Made by a program: the position numbers and the translations under genes
NCBI GenBank assembly: GCA_900618425.1
Contig: UZAN01039381.1
Location: forward strand, 172,300 to 236,299
From: Echinostoma caproni
Taxonomy: Eukaryota; Platyhelminthes; Trematoda; Plagiorchiida; Echinostomatidae
Length of the DNA: 64,000 nt
Reading direction: 5' to 3'
The notes under the pieces: generated by a model
Told to the model about the DNA's origin: nothing
The model's input: the letters and a program-made list of their open reading frames with translations, nothing else
Database searches by the model: none
Shown here: positions 30,101 through 42,100 of the stretch, in pieces
How the letters are laid out: every line of letters starts with the position of its first letter
Position numbering within the stretch: the first letter of the stretch is position 1

Positions 30101-33100
30101 TTTCACCATCCGTTAAGCCCATCTTGCAGTAACTGACATCTGTCATTGGCTGCGACGAACAATATAAGATGATCACCTTTCCTCTTCAGTTGTCTCGCTG
30201 ATTCAAGAGTTAGAGCTCATGGGCTAGCGAGTTTAAATCCTGCTTTCTTATTTGACTCAAGCGCAATTTGACGTCGTAACTGAGCTTCAGCTGAACTCTA
30301 CGTTGAGCAGTTTGTTTTTGATCCGGGAATCAGCCGGTATATGAACACAGTTTCATAATGTGACACTGAAAATGGGATTTTCATTTTCATTTCATCTTCT
30401 GTTCTATTGCTTTTAGATCTGGAACCAAACACATATTATCAATTTCTCTTATACGCGGAGAATGAACTCGGCCGTAATGAGCACGTTCGTAAAGTGAATA
30501 TCAAAACCACAAGTAAGTTCATTGGGACATGCCGTATGATAAACCCTTGTTTGATACCTGTTCCTCGTCACTCCCTTGAAGCACAAGCGAAGCGAAAAAA
30601 TTTCCTTCATTCGACACTAACACCGTGTATTCGAAAGTAAATGAGATGTTTCAAGTTTACTAAGGGCATTCTTATTGGATAAACGAAAACATTGCTGCAT
30701 ACCGTTTCACAGAGTCACCACTGATCGTTTACTGGACGTCGTGACATACTTCTTTGTTTTCGTTGACGTTTCCTTTCACTGAAAGAGCAAACAACAACAA
30801 GCTAGCACTGTTATGACAAAACAAGTAAATGTGAGTCAAACGTGAAAACAAGAGCTGTTAAATATTTGGTGTTATTTTATCGACTCGTTGGCTTGATGTT
30901 TCTTTGGGAAAATTGGGAAAATTATTCTGTCACGGGTTAGCAGACGAAACAAAAATGCAATACCGAAAATAGCGAAATACTCCGTGACTGTTATAAAATA
31001 AATACAAATGCACCGCTCTATCATTATATACGGAACCAAAAAGCCAGTCTGACTCTAAAAGATGTAAAGCAAAATATTACATTTGCAAATGCCGGTTTCA
31101 AGAAACTAGTTAATATTCAGTGGGAAAATGTGAGAAATTAATTAATTAGTATATCTGCAGTAGGTAAAAAGGAGATTTGAACCTTTAACTGATTTACGAT
31201 TTATAAGGAAGATAGGGCCTCAATAGAACTACTACTGGACGGGTATGAGTGCGTAAACAGTTTTCATCAACTGAGACAATCGTTTTTTATAACAAATTTA
31301 TATTCACCATTTAGGTTTCTGTGTGTTTCACTAACGGATTTATTTTCCATATCATATATGTTCTACCGATTTCAGAGGTTGATAGATACGGTAGATTCAC
31401 AAAACTAGATAAATCCATAATAATGCTTCAAGATCAGCCTGGCATTCGTTTAGCATTCATCGATTGCCTAGTCATTCAATCTAGCGAAGAAAGCCGAATT
31501 AGTCATCTGAAACGTGTAAAATTCTTTGTGACATTATCAGGTATTTTGCGTTTGAATAAATAGTAGCAATGCACATTGATTATTTGATAAGGAGGATGGT
31601 CTGGCAAGATTAGTCTACTTCATCATAGTACAATAAAAGATTTCCAGTAACGGTGGCAAATTCGTAGAAATCTAGGCGTTCCACTGCATCTTATGTTAAA
31701 TTTCCCATTTAGCCGTTCGTGAAAACTCGTTGGAAAACTTCATTACTACATAAGCTACGCAGGCATCGAAAACACATGATCAAATAATTACTCATTGCTC
31801 GCTTTCTATTGATTTGAATCTATAAATCGCCTCAAATTAATTGTTTAGATCGGTAGAAAAATCTGTCTCTAAAATGTGCATGGCCAAGGATGAATAGGGA
31901 ACGCCCTACTGCGTCGGATGATTGCCATTTTTTCGACTATCAAGAAATCAAATGAATAATCGCCATTATGTTCGTAAAACTACGATATAAAATACTCGTT
32001 TACTTTATGGTTGCAACCAAAATGAAAGGGATAACATTGTTTATTTTCAGGAACCAAGCTAATTTCCTCATGTGTTGCTTACTTCACTTGTGAGCTTTGC
32101 CATTCAACGGTGTACATTCAATGACGTGGCGTGGATCTGAGCTCGCTATTTACATTCTGTATAGACATGCTCACACCAAACAAAAGAATTTTAGAGCACA
32201 GAATATGTTATATCTATAAACGTCGTGGTATATATATATATATATATCTTCGTCAAAATAATTGTGTTTTCAACAGTGGGTAACTTTTGGATAGGTAGCT
32301 CTTTCAGAGCCAGTCCATTGAAGAATCAATACCACGATTCGGTGTTTTGTAGGCGGGTTAGATGATACGAACGTGGGTACAAATATAGTAATGAACTAAC
32401 AAGAGATGACGGGATACACCTGCCTGACGAGCAGTAAGAACCGCGAAACTGGTTGTGTGCTACCAGGGAAATTTTATCTAGTCCTTCATATGCTGCTGAT
32501 TATGAATTGTTTATATGTATTCCGTGTGTCATGTTTTGAAGGACAGGTGACAGATGAATACAGACCAGCAAGCACAATGGTAAGAGAAATCAATACGGAT
32601 ATTACCTATCAATATTTGCGATTGTTGTAAGGGGCAGTCAAATTTCCAACATTGCAGCTTGAGGTTGACCACAAATCGGGTGAACACCTTGGAGTGAAGA
32701 ATACCTCGATATTCAATAATGAGTTTGAAGACGAAATAACAACAAATAATATCAACTCAAAATAGTCATTTGTTTTCTCACAAAAAAACAGATTTTATAT
32801 GGAAGAGCGTTCGCATTAATTTAAGCCTTTACAAAGGGCTGGCAAGGGGTTTTAACGGCTGTGCATTCCGAAATGGAAGAAATTGTGTGCAATACTGCAT
32901 GTTACACGAAGTGTGTTTTATTGTGGGCAACCTTTCCAAGCACTGAAGCTTACAATTCAGTCAAATAGATCAGGGTGAGCAACTTGTCCCCTCACAGTGC
33001 AAACTGACAAGTTAAAATAACAACAACAGGAAATCAGAAGCGGGGATAGATAAACATTGTGGCTCGGTCAATCGTTATCATTGCTGGATTTATCATCCTA

Positions 33101-36100
33101 ACAGATGTGCCGGCTGAACATAGTATACCATGTCGTATATCTAAACAGCTTGAAATAGCAGTTGCTTCGCTCTAGAAAAAACGTGATAATACAACCAGGT
33201 TGTTCAAATCGATTCATGCCGGACAGAAAAGTATTATCGTTTGATTGTAATCCTTGTCGAAGCACTTCCTCACTGTCTCCTTTAAAGCAAAATGTTTGCA
33301 CCAGGTTTAGATTTCCCACAACTGGAACGCGTGGACTCCTATTCGGATCGCTTGGAGCTCTATTTCGCGGAGCCAATTCCATCGGCTCACTTTTGTGTAA
33401 AAATTCAATTTATCCATGCAACGTCCACCAAATGGCTCCCCTTGTACAATGATTGCCCCACACGGGACTCGGACAGCACAACCACCACGTCAGTCATGCA
33501 CACCCATACCGGGGACAATGGATCGGACAATGTCGGCAGAGAACGAGATCCGGTGTGGATTTGTCAGACAAATATTTTATCCAACCCGAGCTGGTATTGG
33601 GTAATCCAACCAAACAACACACCAGCATTCGGAACGGAAGAAGAATTTAACGTATTGCGGATGACACGATTTGTCGGTCAAAAAGAAATGAAATCATCTG
33701 CGAATCTCAACCCACTGAAAGTGAAACGATTTCCTTCTCGTGCAGCTGGTAAGTTGGTACATTTGGATGTTGGAATTTTTTCCCAATCCTTAGAGGTTCG
33801 CTAGTGGGGAGGTATAATCTGTATACTTTTAGGTAGGTATGTGTATTGTAATGGCGACGAAACGTTTCCAGACCGCTAAACAGTTTTTTTAATGAATCTC
33901 CTCTTGGATGAGTTTTTGTTCCAATTTGATATTTTTCGACTAGATTTTATTCAATTTCTTAAAGCTATGTTATATTTCAGTTAGGTTTGATTATATTCCA
34001 GCAATTCATAAAACTGGAAAATCATGATAAACATTGCCTCATTTTGAATAAAATATTATCTGATTTGGCGATATTTTCTCAAATGGAAACAAAATCACGT
34101 TGATATTTAGAACTGGGGGTGAGAAATGTTTACATACGATCAAGTAATCAGTTCAATAAATAATGAAACTTAACATAACCGAGAAGCTACAATCACAGAC
34201 TTTTAGCGGAACATTACTGACTACATTGCTACCTGAATTGCATTGAAGGACTCAGCTGGGTGCTTGATCAACTGATACCTGATGGAAGAGTTGTACTTCA
34301 TAATCTGAAATGGTTATTGCGGCCTTCCAGAAAACGAAAGCTACAAATCCCAATCCATTACCGATGACCAGTAAAATGCTTGTGTTGTAATTATCGAATG
34401 TGATCCAATGTGGAGTGAATTACCACTAATCTTTCTGCTCTGTTCGAATCAAACCCACCTGTGTTTGATTGTAATTGGTTTTCTATATTTTCCAACGAAA
34501 CACTAGCGTTTAGCGAGCTTTTTAAACTGACGGATAGCCGCACGAAATTCCTGTTTATTGTTCTTTGTGATAACCCCATTGATTTCATGTCTCATTGGAT
34601 TTTCATTTCGGGGAACCGACGTTTGCGGTATCCCTATGAATTTTATATTTTGTAATTATTAGTCTGTTTATGTCAATGAACGACCCGCTGGGAACTGCAA
34701 GCGGAAACCTTACAAAATAGATTGCAATGGGTGCGAAGCCATCATGGTGAAAACCACATTGAGAGCAACAGTCCTTGTTTTTTTCCACTGTTTACTTCAT
34801 CTACTCTTCAGTTGCTCAGTGTAGAAACAACTTGTACGAAAGGAGTAGTTTTCAATCAAAGTTGACTAGGATCTCAATCACCGACCTGAGCAACACACAA
34901 ACATGCAATTTATCCGAACGTAACAAAGACAACACCTGTTTTGTACTTCGACTCCCCCCCCCCCCNAGAATTAGATTGCTGCAAGGCAGCCCCAAAACTA
35001 ATGCGCATAGCCTGAGTCATGTGAACGGACTAGCAGACAAGCCTTTGTCTGAAGTGTGAACTCGCACGGTTTCATGCACACTTTCATCTCTTTAATGACT
35101 TTAGTTTTGCGCCTGTACACCAGCTACAGCGATACTTCCTAGACTCGACAGGATTGATGGGTAGTACATCTGCAGTGAGAACTTATTCCGAACTCCTCAG
35201 AGTCGAGTGAATGTCTCTAGAAAGCAATTAGGCCTTGGTATAAAAACCGAAACAGCTTTTGTTTGAAACTCTCGTCTCAAACAAGTTCATTTTTAATTTA
35301 AGGAGAACCAATAAATATAAATACATGTATATTGTTATGCATAATACCTAGGTCACAGCATATAATCCTTATATTCATTTTCTCGATTTTTTTTCTTGGT
35401 GACAATGTTTTATTTGCATATTTCCTACTGCATGTCCGTTCAGTGAGCATTTCTCTTCAGCTGTAATATGGGCCTTATCCAAAAAGCATCCGTTTAAAGG
35501 TAAAATAATGAATGATGCAAAATTAGTCTGGGAAATATTCGATAGAATTCCCTGTATTTTCATCTGCTCCCCCAGTACTTTGACTTTTACTCTTGCAATT
35601 TATCCACGTGCGCTCTGCTTCTAATTTTCATTGATTTATTGTTCAATCTGATGAAGTCAGCTGAACAAATTCAAATCTTTTTTTAATTTTCTTAATAATC
35701 CTGCAGTTCGTTGTGGGTGATGCTGTGGGACAATGATATTGATTTTGAATTACCATCCTTCAACCCGCTTGTCGCGCACAATTCTCAGTTTATTCCATAA
35801 ACCGCACACTGGGGAAGCACTAAATTTCATCATTGCTTCTTTTGAGGCTCATCAATAGTGAATATTCCACGTTTAACTGCTGGATTTGAAATTGAAATGC
35901 TTTTCTTCGATTTTGAGGTAAAGACTCAGTTTAATTTAGGGTACATCAAGAATTTTCTTACAGTTATATTACAGCCTAAAGGTAAATTTTAACTTTGAGA
36001 ATATATCGCTGGTATAACTGATAAAACGAATGCTGTAAGAGTGAAATATTTCTAGATTGATGGCGATGATTTGAAGAATGTTTTCAGTTTGCGCTTGATG

Positions 36101-39100
36101 TGGTGCATACTCCTTTCTTGAAGTCTAATGAAGTGGTTGTCCTCTTTTTATTCAAAACCCATATTGAATAGCATCACTAACTGGTTAAATGTAACAGCAC
36201 CATCGTAAACTGAGATTATTCGAGAAAATTGTGCACTTCATTCACGGTGCTTGTGTTACATCTCCACCATCACATTCACTTGCACCATCATTTTCATTCT
36301 TTTCCCGGACATCAACGTTCGAGACAGTCATCACCAACAGCATCATAATTGGATGCTGAAACGCAAAAGCAAAGGTCGACAGGAGTCTTCAAGTTTTTCC
36401 TAGAATGAAACATTATGCAAGCACAAGAACCGTTCAGCTTGTCCACTGATGCATATTTCCTGCACTTCGAGAAACCTGCTCCCTCAACTAGCTTCTTGAT
36501 CGTGCCGGCAGTCAGCCTATATGCTAACTGGTGGAGACCGCATGTCTCTGTAAGTTGGATGGATAAATTTGAATGTGAAAAGATCAGTGCGATCGGTGTG
36601 GCCTCGTAGCTCAGCTGGCAAAGCATGCGCGTACAACGCGTGGACGGTGTTCATGAGTAGGTTTGAATCCCACCGAGGCTACTGAATTTTTCACAATCGA
36701 TATACAAACTTCAAATCTGTCAAACAACAATTTGAACAATTAACCTTGTCTTAGAAGCTCATTCGGTGGACTCCGGTGAATTCCAAAGAAAACCTGTCGG
36801 GATAGTCAGCTTACAGGCTAACTGGTGGATGCGACATGCCCCTGTAAGTTGAATGTTATGGCTTACAACTGAGTGATTTGCGTTCTCTCTCAAACTATCT
36901 GATGTGGCTTGGAATACATGGAAGGCCACGTTCGTAGATTACATTGCATTTTTGCGTGCATCCAATTCTTCACTGCAACTCACAAATGAATTGTACGTTA
37001 AGTTACTACGGCTGTACCCCGGAACCGAAGGCAGGCTACCCTTTGACCGATTGAATTTAGATGACAAACCATTGAAGAATGTCATCGCTGCATTGGACAG
37101 ATACTGGGGCAAATCTGCGAATGAGCAAATGGTTCGTTTCTTACGCGAATTCGAATGCTCGCCGAGTGCACCGGAGGCCCCGGCAAAAAACTCTGATGAT
37201 ACACGTAATGTTGAGTCCCACTGCTCTCGAATAAGTGTTGCATCTCTTGAACCTTCATTGTCCTCCACTAATACACATTGTGCAGTCGATTGTACAGAAA
37301 AGTGAACTTCATGAGATTTCCCAGTCGCAAACTCAAAAAGTCTAGGTTGTACCTTTGGTTAGTAAACAACTGACAACAAAGTAGAATCTGACAAACCAGT
37401 CGGAGGAAAACCGAAAAAGTTCTGATAACGTATGCAATATTGATGCCAGTGACAGCAACGGTGGCATTTTGCGCTCCATTGTGCAGGAAAATACCCATCA
37501 AAAGTCTCCCCAAGAAGGCACTCAACATTTGCCACTTGATTCGATTCCTGGAACCGAATATGTGCAAAACAAAATGCGTTGGTTTCGTTTATAGAAACCA
37601 AGAAAGCGGAGGAAACCGACAATGTGTGCCCGTGTCAAGTTTCACATAATCGTGCAGCAAGGTCGCACGGAGTTCATTAGATTAAAAAGGAGAAGGGTGA
37701 GTCTAAATTCGTTTCACCCTGGAAAATTGGAAATATGAGTCCACCAAGTGTGACAAAAATCCGGGTTTACGAGTCGCTTCTCAGAATTCTGCCAAGCAAA
37801 CCTTGCCCGTCTCAATTTGAAACTAACTATGAAAACAGATCATTCCTGAACTGCACTTCGGAGGTTAGGAAAAATGCAGCATTCTTCTACTCGGATCCAG
37901 AAGACATGGTTTCAACTACACAAGTCATCAGTATTTTATGATTTGATTTTATGATTTGTTGTTTTTCCCAGTGAAAAGACTAACCCTTGCTTAACTTGTG
38001 GAAGGAGCGATGATCTTATGGCTTACAACTGAGTGATTTGCGTTCAAACTGATTGATCGATCGATCGGTTGATCAACTGACTGACTGTTAAATGTTGGCT
38101 TGATGGCATTCGCATGTCCTGCGACGTGTAAGAAAGACTCTGCCTATCTGCCTGCCTGTTTTCCTCCCCACTGATCTTTCCCACTTGTTCCCCGGTATGT
38201 GTACCGTCTACATATTTGCTGTTTACAATAAACTTACTGCTTCGTTCGTTGTGTGCTCATTTGCCTATCAAATTTGGGACACAACAGAAAGATAAAATCG
38301 AATGTGGAAAGATCAGTGCTATCGGTGTGGCCTCGTAGCTCAGCTGATAAAGCATGCGCGTTCAAAGCGTGAACGGCGTCTATGTGTGGGTTCGAATCCC
38401 ACCGAGGCTACTAAACCTTTCATATTCGACTAACATTTGATTCGTTCGTCTGGAAAATGCGATTTGTTAAGTGACTGAAATCACAAAGAAATAACGATGT
38501 CTAATCGAGTCTATGGGGTGGGATAGTCTTTAGTGTGAACAGCGTTCCTGAGCAAAAGGTTAGGCGATTGCATGTACGTGATGATGATGGGTGCATGTCT
38601 GTGTGCGTTCGTGCGCCCGTGCGCATCGTACACTCAGGGATCGGCACGAAATAAAAGTAGTGCCAAAAAGTACTTTTTCCCCATTGTCGTGAGCAGTTCA
38701 AGTTGTTTTCTAATGTCGGCAAAATTGCTTACTCAAGATAAACTCTCCTCGTTTGGATCACCGCAAGTCGAGTTTGTACATTTTTGAATACATGGACTGT
38801 ACAGCAACGCGTCTACTTCTCTAGATTCAATCAATATACTCCGTTCCGGTGATACTTGGTTTGTTCAAAGCAAGGAATACATCAACATATATATCAAATT
38901 TTCCACGATTAGAATTCGAGTTTGTGCTACTTTCTGTTCTAGATATGCAAGTAAGTAATCTTAGGCACAAATAAACTTTCTAATCACCAAATTTATTTTA
39001 AGAAAATCACATCTATGAGAAGCAGAAACTTACATCAATTGCAGGAAACATGTTTAAATATCTCCGAATGCAAAATGCAAGTCCTCAATTTCCAACTGTT

Positions 39101-42100
39101 ACACTCCGGACAGTATTCAACGCATATAAAACTTTACATGTTATGCTAAATGTATTACCATTGATTATTCATTCCTAATGCGTGATATTTTTGTTGGTGG
39201 CAATGGTGTTGGTATTGGTAAAGTGTTTCAGGTTATTGTTACCACGAGACCGAGGTCTGAACGAGTTATGTACCACCACCAGATATTTCTCAATTGACAT
39301 ATATCTCAGAAACATCGGCCGCCGCCTCTCGGTTTCTCACAGAAGATTCAACGGTTGTATTGAAAAGGTATACAGTAAAAGAACATTACCACCGCAGCTT
39401 GCAACTCCCCATGGGAAATGGGCGACTCCAAGCAATGAAAGGCGTTAGCAGTGGGCAAAGTCGATAGAACATCTCGTCAAACTTACAATGATGGAGTCTT
39501 TTTTGGCCATTCAAATAACGGAAGAATAGAAGTTTGTTGTAAAACAACAGACGCGTCCCATCCGAATAATAATATATAATACCATTATGTGATTCCGATG
39601 TTGTCAGTTCCTGCAGTAAATACGGCCACAGTTAAGTACATCATGTCAGACCCCGCGGTTTGTCTACTTCGTCCAAATGCTTCCCGACAATCGTGTGTTT
39701 ACTTTGACATGTAGACCCAACGCGTGCCGACGATCAAGCGCTTTGCTCATTATCATTAATAATTTGTTTGATATGCTAACATTCAGATTCATCAAAAGCT
39801 CATGGGAGTGTCCAATACGGTTTGTGCACAATGTGTACAATTCTATATAAAGAGAGACAATTTCTGAATTTTTCGATTCAAACTTCGGAGGCACCTTTCA
39901 CTCCTCGGTTACCTAGACAGCCAAATTTATTTTTCTACTAGAACTGCATTGTTACTGAATGCTAAATAGTTTATAAAAGTAAATTTTTCTTCATTTCGGC
40001 AATAAAGTAAACTTGTTAGTTTACTTTTTTGCAAACGTATTGATGTTACCAATTTATGCAACTCTATCAAAATGTTCAGTTTGGAAATCAAAACCCTTCC
40101 TAGTAAATTGCACCCTCGGCGGTCAGCATGTTGAACATACGGTTACATGAAACTAATGTTATAAAGTACGAATTTACAAACATTGATCCGCCATTTGGAC
40201 TTTCCATTCTCAGTCAACGAAAGACTCCACCAATACATCAGATAAACCCTGGTGTCACTGAATTAGTGAGAAAAACGGGAGAAAACTTTGCAGCCACAGG
40301 GTTTTCCTGATAATTTCCATGAAAAATCTTGATGTAATTTTGAAAATTCAAAGAATAAAACAAGATGTGTACGCTTGATCTTCTCCCTGACAAATAAACC
40401 AAAGCAAAGTTCACAAATCGCATCGAATATCAGCCAGGAAGACCACTCTGATGGATGTCGATTGTGGAAAGTTCAGTAGCCTTAGTGGGATTCGAACCCA
40501 CGAATGGACGCCACCTACACTTTGTACGCACCGATCTACCAGCTGAGCTACAAGGTCTCGACGTAGCTGATCTTTTCATATTTGAATTTACTGAAATGTT
40601 TACAATCGACCTATAATCGCCAAATCTGCCAAACAACAATTTGAACTTTGATGGATGTCAAACCATGAAATGTTTGCACGTTAAACTAGCGGAATTTTCC
40701 CGTCCTGATGAACGGTTTTCGTTCACTTTATCTAAACCCGTGAAGGAAATTCAAGATCTTGTTTATGTGCTACGAAAACGGTAACTTCATCCTTCCACAG
40801 ATTCTAGAACACAGCCAACGCGACGCCACTGATGGGGTCAAAACGCTCTGAGGTAAAGACAAAAACAGCGGGCAACACCGTTGTTTACAAAAATGTCACA
40901 GCCTAAATATTTATTATTCGTTGTTTAACCCTATTTAAACGTTTCTTCCAAAAATCCAATCAATTGCCTCGGTGGTTGTTTTCAAGGACAATAATCCAAT
41001 TCTAGGTGGATCTATCACAGAGTTGCAGCTCCACATTTCTAAAATGCAAGTGAAGCATTTTACCCCGAGTCCTTATAAAACCATATGATTGCGCATCTGA
41101 CACACACTTGAGTCTTCGAGTCAACGATCAGGACTGGAAGCTTCCTCCTTCTGGGATTAGAATCCAATATATTTTGTTTGAATGATAACATCGTAAACTT
41201 CATTCAAATATTTGCGGCCCCTAACTGGGCTAAATTGAAAACTCCCAACAAACTTTTGAAACGAGAGGCAAACAGTTAAACTCCTATTCCAGATGTTTCC
41301 TCATGGGACTGCAAAGGTGTACCAGTCCACCCATCCGATAGGTTTTATTCCCAAACTTGGGCGAAACACTCAGTCTAATGGTACACAAATCAGGAGTCCA
41401 ATGCCCAAACGAAGGGCATAATTAGGGAGAAGCAAAGGTTACTGTACAATCTTTTCTCAGTGAAAAGCTGTCTGGAATCTGTTTTCAGTCAGAAAGAAAA
41501 CGGTGATAACTTAAAACAAAATACGATATTAGCTCTGCACGGATCATACAAACCTAGAATGTATAGTTTGAGGGCTATTTCTTAGTACGACATTTCGCAT
41601 TTATCTGAGCGAGGAGGATTTCGTTTATTTTCTCTTAGTTTGCCTGTCTTAGTGGAGGAGTTAGCGAACACTACCAGGCCAGACTAATTAGTTATTTCAT
41701 ACTAATATTATATGTAATAATAATAATGAGAATATTCATCTGGCTTCAGTTGTCTATTCGTCCTACTTAACCACTCCCACACATACATTCAATTAAACGT
41801 ATATAAACTATACTTTCTCTTTCTTTGTTCACCAATCGAATAAACAGTTGTACATTCCCGTTTTTGGATGAAAGAGGTTTCTAATAATCTAAGGCTGTCT
41901 AGGGACATTAAAATAAAAGGACTAGCTGACTGCAACGTAATTGGATCTAACCATTCTTGGGTCGCAGTTTCCATCACAATAATCACTTCGACGTTGCACT
42001 AATTTATTTCCCCATTGTAAAAGATTCAGAGTTTCAGCAATATACTACCAACATTTCTTGCCGCTAATATTTTTTCTGAGAAGACGTACCACATAATATG

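Larger units (their letters stand above)
24503..30416 (+). other. Intron (phase 1, ~5.9 kb) inside FN3 domain 1
   Basis: Holds the second copy of the dispersed repeat (28.8-29.3 kb) and a minus-strand open frame at 29847-30176. Elsewhere I see only short open frames without family signatures, for example 26847-27180 on both strands. Confidence 0.55.
30513..33310 (+). other. Intron (phase 1, ~2.8 kb)
   Basis: AT-rich. It contains an (AT)n tract at 32229-32247 and a hammerhead-like segment near 32.4 kb. No other gene or repeat is recognised. Confidence 0.6.
36856..38295 (+). mobile_element. Internally deleted gypsy-like retroelement remnant
   Basis: Bounded on the left by the 30-bp repeat and gag-like frame. 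On the right lies the second 30-bp copy, followed by an LTR-like stretch at about 38050-38290 with GATCGATCGATCGG, CAATAAAC and a terminal TTTGGGACACAACAG that resembles an LTR end joined to a primer-binding site. No pol region lies between, so the element is at most a gag-only deletion derivative. The boundaries are approximate. Confidence 0.45.

Noticed and set aside
33840..33880. GGCGACGAAACG as the second half of a hammerhead
   Set aside because: No CTGANGA block occurs in the preceding 60 bases.
36601..36682. Functional tRNA gene
   Set aside because: The D-arm does not pair, the anticodon loop differs between copies, and a shared non-tRNA tail follows; it is a SINE.
38050..38070. GATC-rich tract as a regulatory or replication element
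   Set aside because: It is a short low-complexity run in the LTR-like region, with no further support.
41340..41375. CCCAAACTTGGGCGAAAC as hammerhead stem II and core
   Set aside because: The hairpin and CGAAAC fit, but the bases before it (GGTTTTATT) do not match CTGATGAG.
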